A stretch of DNA of 64,000 nucleotides from Levilactobacillus wangkuiensis (GTDB lineage Bacteria; Bacillota; Bacilli; Lactobacillales; Lactobacillaceae): NCBI RefSeq assembly GCF_016861605.1, contig NZ_BOLM01000006.1, positions 1 through 64,000 of the forward strand. Direction: 5' to 3'. Positions 26,856 through 35,775 of the stretch are shown piece by piece. Position numbers and translations under genes: made by a program. Position 1 is the stretch's first letter. Every line of letters starts with the position of its first letter. A model generated the notes under the pieces. The model saw only the letters and a list, made by a program, of their open reading frames with translations, made no database searches and was not told where the DNA came from.

Positions 26856-27169
26856 ATGGGCTAAACCAGTGTCCGCCGCCGTAGGGATGGCGGAAATTGT
26901 GCCATTCACATGCCAAGTTGAGTGACCAGAGGCGGATCAAAATGACCAGCTGTGTCGGTGGTCTTAGCTGAGTGCCTTATTCTCAGCTTAGAGCACGGGG
27001 CGACCTTTGAGACCGCATCTCAGGCTCAAAGTCGAGGTGGAAGACTGCTCTTTAGTCTGGAACCGACCCCACAGCAGGGCGTTTTGAATCCGCCGTCGGG
27101 AACGGGAACGCTCAGCCGCGGTTCAATTTCCGCCACCCGGAGTCCATGACAACGACCAGTTTAACCCGC
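26856..27169 (+). repeat. R3: structured interspersed element, long form
   Basis: Closing stem GGATGGCGGAAATTG (26885-26899) with CAATTTCCGCCA (27124-27135). Other copies have GGTGAAAATG/CATTTTCACC here, so both arms changed together. Ends GTTTAACCCG. Placed between the divergent lipoprotein and alcohol dehydrogenase genes. Confidence 0.82.
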
Positions 27170-27292
27170 CCCAGGGAAATGCGTCAGGGGGTTCACGACC
27201 CAGTGAAACCTGACGCAAGCAGTTGTCTCCCCCGAAATTCACAGCAAAATGAGAACAATTTGTTTATCTTTTCATTAACCCGTTTCCGTTAT

Positions 27293-27306
27293 TGTAAGCG
27301 CTAAAT
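27293..27306 (+). promoter_or_regulatory. possible cre site upstream of the alcohol dehydrogenase
   Basis: TGTAAGCGCTAAAT matches cre except for the last two bases; about 100 bases before the promoter, a position of CcpA activation or none. Confidence 0.35.
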
Positions 27307-27394
27307 AAATTTTCTTTGGGCATGATGAACACCGTCAAATCGGTGATACACCCTGGTTTTCTCGGACAACTAACAAACTTTTACCCGAAAGCAG

Positions 27395-27423
27395 TTGCAA
27401 ACTGTAATTTTTTTAGTTATAAT
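27395..27423 (+). promoter_or_regulatory. promoter of the alcohol dehydrogenase gene
   Basis: TTGCAA (27395-27400), 17 bases, TATAAT (27418-27423). Confidence 0.78.
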
Positions 27424-27481
27424 TGCTTTGTGAAATTGGTACCAATGATTTTCAAAACTTCCGAAAGAAGGCATTTGTATA

Positions 27482-28654
27482 ATGGCTGAACGTAGTTATG
27501 ACTTTCTTATGCCCAGTGTCAATTTCTTTGGCCCTGGCGTAATTAGCAAGATTGGTGACCGTGCAAAGATGTTAGGGATGAAGAAGCCCGTCATCGTAAC
27601 GGATAAGTTCCTTGAAGGAATGGAAAACGGTGCGGTTGAACAGACCTTGAACTCCTTAAAGGCTGCTGGTGTTGACTACGTTGTTTACAACAACGTTGAA
27701 CCGAACCCTAAGATTCGCAACATCAAAGAAGTTAAGAAACTTTACTTGGATTCAGGCGCTGACTCCATCATCACTGTTGGTGGGGGTTCTGCTCATGATA
27801 CTGGTAAAGGTGCCGGCATTATCTTGACTAACGGTGATGACATCACCAAGTTAGCTGGGATCGAAACGCTCGACAAGGCTTTGCCACCACTGATTGCCGT
27901 TAACACGACTGCTGGGACGGGTTCAGAATTGACTCGTCACGCCGTTATCACGAACGAAGAAACCCACTTGAAGTTCGTTGTTGTTTCATGGCGGAACATT
28001 CCGTTGGTTTCCTACAACGACCCTACTTTGATGTTGGACGTTCCTAAGGGCTTAACCGCCGCTACTGGGATGGACGCTTTCGTTCAATCCATCGAACCAT
28101 ACGTTTCCGTTGACCACAACCCAATCACCGACTCACAATGTATCGAAGCCATCAAGTTGATTGAAACTTCCTTACGTGAAGCCGTTGCTAACGGCCACAA
28201 CCTTGAAGCTCGGACCAAGATGGTCGAAGCTGAAATGTTAGCCGGGATGGCCTTCAACAACGCTAACTTAGGTTACGTTCACGCCATGGCTCACCAATTG
28301 GGTGGTCAATACGACGCTCCTCATGGTGTTTGCTGTGCTTTGCTCTTGCCTTACGTTGAAGAATACAACATCATTGCTTGCCCAGAACGTTTCGCTGAAT
28401 TAGCTGAAATCATGGGTGAAAACACTGAAGGCTTATCAACGCGTGACGCTGCTGAATTGTCCATCAAGGCCATGAAGCAAATGTCACAAGACGTTGGTAT
28501 TCCTAAGTCCATCAAGGAAATCGGTGCAAAGCCAGAAGACTTTGAACTGATGGCTGAAAACGCCTTGAAGGATGGGAACGCCTTCTCTAACCCTCGTGTA
28601 GGGACTAAAGAAGATATCATCAAGATTTTCCAAGCAGCTTACGACGCAAAATAG
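27482..28654 (+). CDS. dhaT: iron-containing alcohol dehydrogenase, 1,3-propanediol dehydrogenase type
   Basis: NADH-dependent group III alcohol dehydrogenase, 390 aa. Nucleotide-binding GGGSAHDTGKG, NTTAGTGSELTRHAVIT, and iron ligands in GMDAF and HAMAHQLGGQYDAPHG. The overall sequence is of the DhaT type that reduces 3-hydroxypropionaldehyde and other aldehydes in heterofermentative lactobacilli, helping to reoxidise NADH. No glycerol dehydratase genes are in the window, so the substrate is open. Codon use is strongly biased to preferred codons, suggesting high expression. AGAAGG lies ten bases before the ATG. Confidence 0.88.
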   Translation: MAERSYDFLMPSVNFFGPGVISKIGDRAKMLGMKKPVIVTDKFLEGMENGAVEQTLNSLKAAGVDYVVYNNVEPNPKIRNIKEVKKLYLDSGADSIITVGGGSAHDTGKGAGIILTNGDDITKLAGIETLDKALPPLIAVNTTAGTGSELTRHAVITNEETHLKFVVVSWRNIPLVSYNDPTLMLDVPKGLTAATGMDAFVQSIEPYVSVDHNPITDSQCIEAIKLIETSLREAVANGHNLEARTKMVEAEMLAGMAFNNANLGYVHAMAHQLGGQYDAPHGVCCALLLPYVEEYNIIACPERFAELAEIMGENTEGLSTRDAAELSIKAMKQMSQDVGIPKSIKEIGAKPEDFELMAENALKDGNAFSNPRVGTKEDIIKIFQAAYDAK

Positions 28655-28980
28655 AGTGCGGAGAGAGCCGGTTAGACTCTGAGCATTAACGTAGCTAAGG
28701 GAATACCCCTGGTTTTGGGGTGTTTTCTTAGCTGGGTTAAGCGCAGGAGTCTGGCTCTCGGAGCACGTTTCAGAGGCCGCACGTCTCCGGAATCTAAAAT
28801 GCGTAGTGTCAGTCCCACCGGTTCCAGGGTCCAACAAAGAGGCCAGTCCCTCTGCGACACACCACCCCAGTAACCGCCAACAACGTTCACAACCAGACAG
28901 CCCCCCGCTATCCAGCTTGTGAACCACGTTACGGACTGACAACTGTGATTGGTTAGGATTAACCGCCTAACCAATCAGAA
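28655..28980 (+). ncRNA. structured non-coding block after the alcohol dehydrogenase
   Basis: No coding frame. Directly after the stop, GTGC and GAGAGCC pair with GGCTCTC and GCAC around an inner AGACTC/GAGTCT and AGCTAAG/CTTAGCT stem, giving a ~115-base hairpin (28656-28771). Next come GGAGCACGT/ACGTCTCC, an outer stem TGTCAGTCC (28806-28814) with GGACTGACA (28933-28941) enclosing AACGTTCACAA/TTGTGAAC, and a hairpin TGATTGGTTAGG/CCTAACCAATCA (28948-28979). A terminator follows at 29053. It may be a long 3' UTR structure or an independent small RNA; it is not clearly homologous to R1-R13. Confidence 0.5.
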
Positions 28981-29052
28981 AATTTCAGTGGCCACCTGGT
29001 TACCCCCTCTTGGTCACCACTAAAAATAGATTGATTGTGTATTACAGCTACG

Positions 29053-29083
29053 AAAAGCCACCTTTGCGGGTGGCTTTTTAGTT
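29053..29083 (+). terminator. intrinsic terminator
   Basis: AAAAGCCACC-TTTGCG-GGTGGCTTTT followed by T; ends the alcohol dehydrogenase/structured RNA transcript. Confidence 0.85.
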
Positions 29084-29103
29084 TGACTAAGGAAGTTCTT
29101 TTG

Positions 29104-29760
29104 ATGGAAAAATTTCTAACCTTTGACTGTTATGGCACCCTGCTACGGGAGGAAGGCACCTACGCTGAAATCGTCCGGGCCGCGCTTCAGCTGGGCGTTG
29201 ATGCCAAATTAGCCCGGCAACGGTTCATCACCTATCAGGGCGACCGCAACAACATGCATCCCTACCTGGACTATGATTTGCTGACCCGCAACAATTTACT
29301 CCACCTAGACGAACAATTTGGCCTCAAACATGGTTTCGAGCGCTACTATCCCGAGGTCTTAATGGCGCACCGTGCCCTGACACCGTTTCCCGAAGTCATT
29401 GCCACGCTCAAAACGCTACGTGAGCGCGGCTACCACCTGATTATGATGTCCAACTCCAGCTGGGACATCATCCCCGCCAATGCCGACAGCCTCCAGGTGC
29501 CCTTCGACATTTGGACTGCCGAGGACGTGCACGCCTACAAGCCGGATCACACCTTCTTCGATGCCGTGGGCAAGCATTACGGCTTCACCCCCGAGAATCA
29601 CTGGCACATCGCGCAAGGCTATGCCAGTGACATCATCCCCGCTGATCAGCTTGGCTGGCGGTCGATTTGGGTCAACCGGGAAAACGTAAAACCCACAGCC
29701 ACCGCTCGACCAACCCACACGGTGACCACCCTGGACAGCGTCCTACAGTGGCTCCCGTAA
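29104..29760 (+). CDS. HAD-superfamily hydrolase, haloacid dehalogenase type II-like
   Basis: 218 aa. Motif I FDCYGTLL (nucleophile Asp8), motif II MMSNSS, motif III lysine in HAYKPDHTFF and motif IV QGYASDIIPADQLGW, all present. Substrate unknown; such proteins are usually small-molecule phosphatases or dehalogenases. The frame extends to 29035 across the terminator, so the ATG at 29104 is chosen. Confidence 0.83.
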   Translation: MEKFLTFDCYGTLLREEGTYAEIVRAALQLGVDAKLARQRFITYQGDRNNMHPYLDYDLLTRNNLLHLDEQFGLKHGFERYYPEVLMAHRALTPFPEVIATLKTLRERGYHLIMMSNSSWDIIPANADSLQVPFDIWTAEDVHAYKPDHTFFDAVGKHYGFTPENHWHIAQGYASDIIPADQLGWRSIWVNRENVKPTATARPTHTVTTLDSVLQWLP

Positions 29761-29771
29761 TCTAATCGCAT

Positions 29772-29811
29772 CAAAAAAGTCGTCCGACAAGTTGCCAGGC
29801 GACTTTTTGAT
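29772..29811. terminator. bidirectional terminator between convergent genes
   Basis: AAAAAGTCG (29774-29782) with CGACTTTTT (29800-29808). Confidence 0.78.
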
Positions 29812-30438
29812 TTACTTCGGTTGAACCCGGTAACGTAGCAGGGTTTTCGCCCTTTCCGGCGCGGTCCGACGGGCATCCGTCAGGTAAATTTCGCGGTGCC
29901 AGTAGTCACCCATGGTGGGGATGACCTGCAAGTTCTGCTCGGTCACGACCGTCTGGAGCTGGGCAAATGTGGCCGGCTCATCGTCAAACGGCCCCTGATG
30001 GATGGTCTGGAGCACCTGTCCCTCCGCGTAGGTTTCCCAGGTTAATTGGTCGAAGTAGGGATTGGTCTTCTTCGCTTGAACGGTAGCCAAGGCCTGGTCA
30101 AAATCCGTGGCCGTCAACCGGTCTGGCTGACGCAACATGATTTTATATTTCAAAGCCGCCTTGTTCAGGTCGGCCCCGCGTGAGCCATCAGTCGTCGTCC
30201 AGACGCCCTCCAGCGGGTAAACCGTATACTCGTAGGGTTCGCCCAGTTCACCGCGTTTCAGCGCCATTCGTAGCTGATAGGCCACCGGATACAGGGCGGC
30301 AACGTGCTCTCCGAAGTCCGGCTGATTGGGATCACCCTGCCCCTCAATCGTGATGAAATTCAATGCCGGCAACGTTAACAGCGTCGGTTGCTTGGATAAG
30401 TACCAGTCCTTCTCTGCCTTGCGCCATTCGTGTTTCAT
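29812..30438 (-). CDS. GyrI-like small-molecule-binding protein
   Basis: 208 aa, with LPALNFITIEGQGDPNQ near the start, typical for the GyrI-like/YdhM group, and GEPYEYTVYPLEGVW. This SHS2-type domain binds hydrophobic ligands and is found alone or fused to AraC/MerR regulators. It is one of two such proteins here, on either side of a short gap upstream of the WYL regulator. Confidence 0.8.
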   Translation of the reverse strand: MKHEWRKAEKDWYLSKQPTLLTLPALNFITIEGQGDPNQPDFGEHVAALYPVAYQLRMALKRGELGEPYEYTVYPLEGVWTTTDGSRGADLNKAALKYKIMLRQPDRLTATDFDQALATVQAKKTNPYFDQLTWETYAEGQVLQTIHQGPFDDEPATFAQLQTVVTEQNLQVIPTMGDYWHREIYLTDARRTAPERAKTLLRYRVQPK

Positions 30439-30509
30439 GGAAACCCCTCCTCGTTATTATCTCCATTATACAAAAAATCGTCAGCCACCTACACTGACGA
30501 TTCACGAAC

Positions 30510-30980
30510 CTATTTTTCGACTAAAGGAACCAGCATTTCGCCGTGAACACCGGCGTCATCGCTCCCGGTCACGTAAGACGTGTTGGGACCACCCACGTAG
30601 GCGTAGTCGGTCAATTGGGGTAAGATTTCGCCGAATGCGGAACCTTCGAGTGCGTTGTACAGCCCCATTTGATCCGCAGCCGTGCCGGTAATGACCAGGT
30701 ATTTGCCAGCGGGAAATTCAATCAGCCGTTGGCCCGCTGCGGGCGTCGCAGCCGTCGTCACTTGTCGGCCGGCGTAGTAGTGAAATTCACCGTTGATGGC
30801 TTCGTTAACGGCGAAGGGATAATCGTTGATGCCGTCCAGCTTGGCCAGCGCTTGGTCCGCGTTGATTTTTTGCCAGAAGTTCGCCTTCTGCTGACCCATT
30901 TCGGGGAAGTTGCCGGTCAGCACCGTGTCGATGCCTAAAACAGTGAATGCGGGTTTCGTTTCAATCGTGTAATTTGCCAT
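30510..30980 (-). CDS. GyrI/AraC-effector-binding-domain protein
   Basis: 156 aa single-domain protein: TIETKPAFTVLGIDTVLTGN, then FHYYAGRQV and FPAGKYLVITGTA, the hallmarks of the GyrI/Rob effector domain. AAAGGAGG precedes the ATG at 30980; the longer frame upstream overlaps the divergent WYL gene and is rejected. In lactobacilli and bacilli this pairing with a DeoR/WYL regulator in divergent orientation is common; the regulator probably controls this gene. Confidence 0.85.
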   Translation of the reverse strand: MANYTIETKPAFTVLGIDTVLTGNFPEMGQQKANFWQKINADQALAKLDGINDYPFAVNEAINGEFHYYAGRQVTTAATPAAGQRLIEFPAGKYLVITGTAADQMGLYNALEGSAFGEILPQLTDYAYVGGPNTSYVTGSDDAGVHGEMLVPLVEK

Positions 30981-31059
30981 ATTGTGATGGCCTCCTTTAG
31001 ATGATAGACTCAGTATAGTCACTAATGGTTTCAAAAACTGACACTGTTGGGAGAAAATC

Positions 31060-32025
31060 ATGACAAAAACGGAACGGGTCAATACCATGATGCGGTACAT
31101 CAATAATCGCCAATTTTTTACGATTCGCGAATTGATGGCCCACTTTCGGGTATCGCGAAGCACGGTCATTCGTGATCTTGAAAATATTCAGGAGCTGGGG
31201 ATGCCCCTGACGTCGAGCGTGGGTCGCGATGGCGGTTATGCCGTTCTCCAGAATACCCTGTTGCCCGCCGTCCAGTTCAACAACGACGAACTGAAGGCCC
31301 TATTTGTCAGTTTCCTGGCCACGCTAAATACCCAGCTTCCCTACCTGCAGAACCGCAATACCTTAACGGAGAAGCTCGTGGCCATCGCCTCGCAGACCCA
31401 GCAGGATGACCTTCTGACGCTACAGGAGCTGCTAGTTTTCAGTCACACCAATCCAGCTAACACCAAACTGACCGAGCTGACCGACTTTGCCCCACCCATG
31501 CTGCGTACACTACTAAATGACTGTCTGACCAGTCGCCAGCTCTATCTCAAACTGACGACGACCACCCGTACCGTTTGGGTTCGCCACGTCTACAATCGTC
31601 AGGCTATCTGGTACGTCGACGCCTGGGACCTGAATGCCAGTCGCTTCTACGAACTAAAAATCACGGACATCGTGGGAATCACCCCGGTCGCTCAGGAACA
31701 GACACTGGACCCGGACACCATCACCGCGGCTATCAAGGCAGCCCGGCCGCAGCCCAACGTTTGCTTGAAATTGACGACCGACGCCATTCAACAATTTAAA
31801 CAGCATCCCCATCCCACGGCGCCGCTTCAGTACCGTGCCCAGTTCCATCAGAAGGCCATATTGGAATGCTACCTGGACCCAACCTCGCCAGAACAGCTCC
31901 AGGACTTTGCCCGCTGGTTTCTTTACCTGGGTCACGCAGCCACGCTTCAGACGGCACCAACCGAATTGATTGCTGCCATCCGCACTGAATGTCAGGAGCA
32001 GTTGGACCAACTACCTACAGAATAA
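31060..32025 (+). CDS. DeoR-type HTH regulator with WYL domain
   Basis: 321 aa. HTH FFTIRELMAHFRVSRSTVIRDL, linker GRDGGYAVL, then a WYL-type ligand domain (IWYVDAWDL) and a C-terminal extension. Divergent from the GyrI-like gene with 79 bases between starts. WYL proteins sense ligands such as nucleic-acid fragments or small molecules; ligand unknown here. Confidence 0.87.
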   Translation: MTKTERVNTMMRYINNRQFFTIRELMAHFRVSRSTVIRDLENIQELGMPLTSSVGRDGGYAVLQNTLLPAVQFNNDELKALFVSFLATLNTQLPYLQNRNTLTEKLVAIASQTQQDDLLTLQELLVFSHTNPANTKLTELTDFAPPMLRTLLNDCLTSRQLYLKLTTTTRTVWVRHVYNRQAIWYVDAWDLNASRFYELKITDIVGITPVAQEQTLDPDTITAAIKAARPQPNVCLKLTTDAIQQFKQHPHPTAPLQYRAQFHQKAILECYLDPTSPEQLQDFARWFLYLGHAATLQTAPTELIAAIRTECQEQLDQLPTE

Positions 32026-32033
32026 TTGTCGTC

Positions 32034-32060
32034 ATCCACCGAATTTTGGTGGATTTTTTT
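32034..32060 (+). terminator. terminator of the WYL regulator gene
   Basis: ATCCACC-GAATTTT-GGTGGAT then TTTTTT. Confidence 0.88.
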
Positions 32061-32315
32061 GCTTTTCAGGGCATATGTAAAAAATTTTATCTTTTTTTAA
32101 ATTGAGGTTAGCTTCTCCCAAAAATGACATTGATCAAAATTAAGCACCTATTGCCTTGGATTAAATTGCACTTGGATGCCTTCAAAACGCCGGTATAACG
32201 GCATTTACAAGCTTGCAAGTCTCTGTCTTCCGTGATAACCTTAATTCTGTTAACAAGTTACCACTTCAACGGCGCTGTTGAAAAATTATAAAAAATAAAA
32301 TACGAAGAGGTTACA
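32061..32315. other. long A+T-rich leader before the paralogue pair
   Basis: 255 bases with low G+C. No convincing -35/-10 pair, riboswitch or terminator recognised; CGCCGGTATAACGGC is a short imperfect inverted repeat near 32190. Confidence 0.3.
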
Positions 32316-32813
32316 ATGATGAACAATTTAAATGAAATCATTTTAGACATGTTAGCAAAATTTCAAGCCAAGCACCCCAACAGTACCGTTTCCCCTATTC
32401 GATTAATCAAACGGGCCATCTACAATTATGAAAACCGGCGTTGGTCCTACGACCACGAGTTTTTAGCCGCAGCCCTCGTCATGGTCGGGCCCCAAGCGTT
32501 TAACTTTGACGACCTGAAGCGGGTAGCCACGGACCTCTCCGGCGTGCAATATGAAGCCATTAATATCACGGCGGACCTCGATGCCTTCATTCGGGTCTGT
32601 GCGGATGTGTGTGGCGTCACGCCCACTGCCTTTGCGGCTCGGATGAGCAACTGTGATTTTGCCTTCGCTGACTTAGACCAAACCACCACCATTCCTATGC
32701 GTGACCGCGGTTACGATCACTACGCCAAGCAAACTGAAATCGTCTGTGGCCTGCTCAAGGGCAAGTCCCTGGCCGAGGTGCAAGCACTGATTGCCACCAT
32801 TCTTAGCAAATAA
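32316..32813 (+). CDS. uncharacterised protein, first of a tandem paralogue pair
   Basis: 165 aa, soluble, no signal or membrane segment. Shares with the next protein the block R-x-W-x2-D-x2-FL-x-A-x-L-x3-G, a mid-region Cys before a GV motif (CADVCGVTP) and AFADL near residue 120. GAAGAGG precedes the ATG. Not a family I know; the two probably form a heterodimer or arose by local duplication. Confidence 0.68.
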   Translation: MMNNLNEIILDMLAKFQAKHPNSTVSPIRLIKRAIYNYENRRWSYDHEFLAAALVMVGPQAFNFDDLKRVATDLSGVQYEAINITADLDAFIRVCADVCGVTPTAFAARMSNCDFAFADLDQTTTIPMRDRGYDHYAKQTEIVCGLLKGKSLAEVQALIATILSK

Positions 32814-32824
32814 GGCGGTGCCCA

Positions 32825-33337
32825 ATGACCTTACACCTCCTGACCCCAGAAACCCTAACCGTTCTCACGCACCACAATGCCGATCCACAAACGACCTACA
32901 TTGACGGACGAGCCGCCGCTAACTACGGCGTACGCCACCGGGTTTACCGACCGTGGACGTTTGATACCGACTTCCTCGTCGCAAGCCTGCTCTACTACGG
33001 CACACCGATTCTGCCGCCAGCGCTACTCAACCAGCGCGTTCGCCAGTTTACTAGCCAGCAACACGGTCGCTACTTTTTCACCAATCAAACCGACAACATC
33101 ACGCAAGGGTGCGCCCAAATTGCCGGGGTCTCAAACGACGACTTTCACCTGCGACTGGCACAGGCCCGCCTCGCCTTCAAGGACCTAGAGTTGACTCCCA
33201 AATTTCCGCTGGACCCCGTCGCGGATGTGCGTTATCCCCAACAACTCTGGCTGCTCTGCCAGCTCGTTGCCGATGCCGACCGCGCTACTATTCAACAATT
33301 TATGACACTTCTCCTGGGTGGCCCCGACGCCGCCTAG
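32825..33337 (+). CDS. uncharacterised protein, second of a tandem paralogue pair
   Basis: 170 aa, eleven bases downstream of its paralogue and so in the same transcript. RPWTFDTDFLVASLLYYG, CAQIAGVS and LAFKDL align with RRWSYDHEFLAAALVMVG, CADVCGVT and FAFADL of the first protein, while the rest is highly diverged. Soluble, function unknown. Confidence 0.68.
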   Translation: MTLHLLTPETLTVLTHHNADPQTTYIDGRAAANYGVRHRVYRPWTFDTDFLVASLLYYGTPILPPALLNQRVRQFTSQQHGRYFFTNQTDNITQGCAQIAGVSNDDFHLRLAQARLAFKDLELTPKFPLDPVADVRYPQQLWLLCQLVADADRATIQQFMTLLLGGPDAA

Positions 33338-33344
33338 GAGAACG

Positions 33345-33372
33345 AAAAGCCGTCTAACTCAGGCGGCTTTTT
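33345..33372 (+). terminator. terminator of the paralogue pair
   Basis: AAAAGCCG (33345-33352) with CGGCTTTTT (33364-33372). Confidence 0.82.
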
Positions 33373-33429
33373 GACTGCTATTTTTTCAGCATATGATAAC
33401 CAACATTTTCTATCTCTCATCCCAAACGA

Positions 33430-33458
33430 AAAAGGCTTGGACCAACGCCCAAACCTTC
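33430..33458 (-). terminator. terminator of the sugar porter gene
   Basis: Minus strand AAGGTTTGG with CCAAGCCTT, then TTTTT. Confidence 0.75.
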
Positions 33459-33471
33459 CTTAATTAACACG

Positions 33472-34854
33472 CTATTTATCTGACATTTCAGCTTTCTTAT
33501 CATGATGCCGCAATTCCATTTCGATTTCTTCCAGTGACTTGCCCCGCGTTTCGGGAACTAAGTAGTGGACGAAGAACATGGATAAGACAGCGAACACGGC
33601 AAAGACGGCGAATGGGCCACCGACGTTGTTGTGGAAGTAGGCCAGCATGACCAGGAAGAACTGGGAAACCAAGAAGTTCCCAATCCAGTTGGCCGCGGAC
33701 CCGATGGAAGAGCCGATTCCCCGGACACTCAATGGGAAGATTTCCCCAATCGTGACCCAGGCAATGGGCCCCCAAGAAATGGCGAACCCGAAGATGTAAA
33801 TGGCAATCAGAATCATGGTTGGCACGGCCGTCGTGTGGATGTCCATGGTGAAGTTCATTACGGCCAAAATCCCTAAGGAAACGGCCATCACGATTGACCC
33901 AAACATCAGGAAGGTCTTCCGGTTGAACTTGTCCATAATAAACGTGGCCAGCACCGTGACCACAAAGTTCACGATCCCAATCCCCACGGAAATCCAGATG
34001 GCACTGCCTTCCGCGAAGCCAAATCCTTTAATGAAGACTTGGGGCAGGAAGTAAATCACGGAGTTGATCCCAACTAATTGTTGTAGCAACATGATACCGA
34101 CCGCCACGACCACGGCTGGCCGGGCAATTGTGAACAGTTCCTTGACGCCACCCTTAGGTTGATGGGCAACGGTTTCAATTTCGGCCAATTCCTTTTCAGG
34201 ATCATCGGTCGTATTCTTCCGTAACATTTTCAACACGCTTAAGGCTTGTTCGCTGTCACCCTTTTCGGCCAAGAACCGTGGGGATTCGGGTAACAACAGG
34301 CCACCGATCAACAGTAAGGCCGCTGGAATCAGAGCTGACCCCAACATCCACCGCCAGTCACGGATGCCCAACAGGTTGTGGTTCAAGAATCCCAGGTTAG
34401 ACACGTAGGCCAACAGAATCCCTAAGGTGATCATCAATTGGAACAAGGTCCCCAGAGACCCCCGACGTTCAGCGGGAGCCAATTCGGCCAGGTAAGCTGG
34501 CGTCAAAGCGGACGCGGAACCCACGGCAAAACCCAAGATGATCCGGGCGATAACCATGGACCAGAAGCCCACGGCCACCATGGACAGCGATGACCCTAAC
34601 AGAAACAGGATGGCGGCCAAAATCAGCAGCCGCTTCCGCCCGTATTTATCGGCCAACGGACCCACGCCCAGTGCCCCGACGGAAGACCCAATCAGCACGG
34701 ACGACGTGATGAACCCCGTCTGCCCAATCCCTAAATTAAAGTTATTTTCGATCAGTGGTGAGGCCCCAGAAATAATACCTGTATCAAACCCGAATAAGAG
34801 GCCACCTAATGCACCGAATGTGAAAATAAAAAACGTACTCAAATGTCGATTCAT
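33472..34854 (-). CDS. MFS sugar:H+ symporter (sugar porter family)
   Basis: Twelve-span sugar importer. Signatures GGLLFGFDTGIISGA, GPLADKYGRKR, PAYLAELAPAERRG, LPESPRFLAEKG, VPETRGKSLEEIE are those of XylT/AraE/GalP-type proteins; the substrate is a hexose or pentose. About 460 aa. GAGGAAAG precedes the ATG at 34854. A perfect cre site 62 bases upstream indicates catabolite control. No catabolic genes adjoin it. Confidence 0.9.
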   Translation of the reverse strand: MNRHLSTFFIFTFGALGGLLFGFDTGIISGASPLIENNFNLGIGQTGFITSSVLIGSSVGALGVGPLADKYGRKRLLILAAILFLLGSSLSMVAVGFWSMVIARIILGFAVGSASALTPAYLAELAPAERRGSLGTLFQLMITLGILLAYVSNLGFLNHNLLGIRDWRWMLGSALIPAALLLIGGLLLPESPRFLAEKGDSEQALSVLKMLRKNTTDDPEKELAEIETVAHQPKGGVKELFTIARPAVVVAVGIMLLQQLVGINSVIYFLPQVFIKGFGFAEGSAIWISVGIGIVNFVVTVLATFIMDKFNRKTFLMFGSIVMAVSLGILAVMNFTMDIHTTAVPTMILIAIYIFGFAISWGPIAWVTIGEIFPLSVRGIGSSIGSAANWIGNFLVSQFFLVMLAYFHNNVGGPFAVFAVFAVLSMFFVHYLVPETRGKSLEEIEMELRHHDKKAEMSDK

Positions 34855-34915
34855 ATTAACTTTCCTCACCCTTCATAAATAATCAGCAAATACATGATAC
34901 TGCTGGTTGGTTGTG

Positions 34916-34930
34916 TTGTAAACGCTTACT
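34916..34930 (-). promoter_or_regulatory. cre site before the sugar porter gene
   Basis: TTGTAAACGCTTACT fits the cre consensus WTGNAANCGNWNNCW exactly, and reads as a cre on either strand. Confidence 0.8.
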
Positions 34931-35003
34931 CCGGCGCTAAATCACTCTTTTGATGTTCACAAAGTCTGAAACTGCTCTAGACCAAATCCGCATCTAACCC
35001 AAT

Positions 35004-35036
35004 AGAAAAAGGGCCGCCAGTCAGGCAGTCCTTCTC
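35004..35036 (-). terminator. terminator of the hrtRBA operon
   Basis: Minus strand AAGG-A-CTGCC with GGCGG-C-CCTT, then TTTTTC. Confidence 0.62.
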
Positions 35037-35100
35037 GATGGTGTAGACCAATTTTGCTTATCTTCGCACAAAATCCGTCTACCCTTTTATAAAAATATTT

Positions 35101-35772
35101 TTAAGCAAGAGTCATCCGCCCATCCATAATCGCGTAAGTCTTATCCGCAAACTCCTGGAGCCGCAAATCATGGGTCACGACCACGATGGCCTTGTTGTGC
35201 TGCTTGGCCAGGTCGTGGAGCAGTTGCCCAACCACCTTGACCCGGTCACTGTCGAGCGCCGCCGTGGGTTCGTCCGCTAAAATGATGTCGGGGTTCTGGT
35301 ACAGTGCCCGCGCAATGGCGACCCGTTGCGTTTGACCACCGGACAGTTCACCCGGATACTGCTTCATCAGATTGGCAATGCCCAACTGATCCAACAGATT
35401 AGCGAGTTGTTCCGCCGTCAGGTTGCCGTGGGGCTTGACCCGGTCGACCAGGGTAAATTGGTCCTGAACCGACAGATACGGAATCAGGTTGTAGGCCTGT
35501 AAGATGAAGCCAATCTTGTTTAACCGCAGGGCATCCCGCGCCTTCCCGGCCAACTGCTGGAGTGACTGGTCCTGCACGTGAACCTCACCGGCCGTGGGCG
35601 TTTGAATGCCGCCCGCAATCGTCAAAAACGTGCTCTTCCCGGAACCCGAAGGCCCAATCACCAGACTGACCTGGCCGGCCTCCGCCTCGAAGTTCACGTC
35701 CTTTAAGACCGTGACCTGGTTGGTGTCGTGCCCAAATTGCTTACTTACGTGTGCTAACGTCAATGCTGGCAT
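35101..35772 (-). CDS. hrtA: heme-efflux ABC transporter ATPase HrtA
   Basis: 223 aa ATPase of the LolD/MacB class: Walker A GPSGSGKST, signature LSGGQTQR, Walker B IILADEPTAALD, H-loop VTHD. Three bases downstream of the permease gene. Assignment as HrtA rests on operon order (TetR-permease-ATPase) and the regulator's operators. The complex exports excess heme from the cell membrane. Confidence 0.82.
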   Translation of the reverse strand: MPALTLAHVSKQFGHDTNQVTVLKDVNFEAEAGQVSLVIGPSGSGKSTFLTIAGGIQTPTAGEVHVQDQSLQQLAGKARDALRLNKIGFILQAYNLIPYLSVQDQFTLVDRVKPHGNLTAEQLANLLDQLGIANLMKQYPGELSGGQTQRVAIARALYQNPDIILADEPTAALDSDRVKVVGQLLHDLAKQHNKAIVVVTHDLRLQEFADKTYAIMDGRMTLA

Positions 35773-35775
35773 GGT

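Noticed and set aside
27427-27445. Rex operator (TTGTGAAATTGGTACCAA) before the alcohol dehydrogenase
   Set aside because: Only the first half-site fits TTGTGAAWWWWTTCACAA; the second half does not.
28655-28980. RNase P RNA, SRP RNA or tmRNA
   Set aside because: None of the conserved sequences (GAGGAAAGTCC, the SRP GGAAG loop region, a tmRNA tag/CCA end) is present on either strand.
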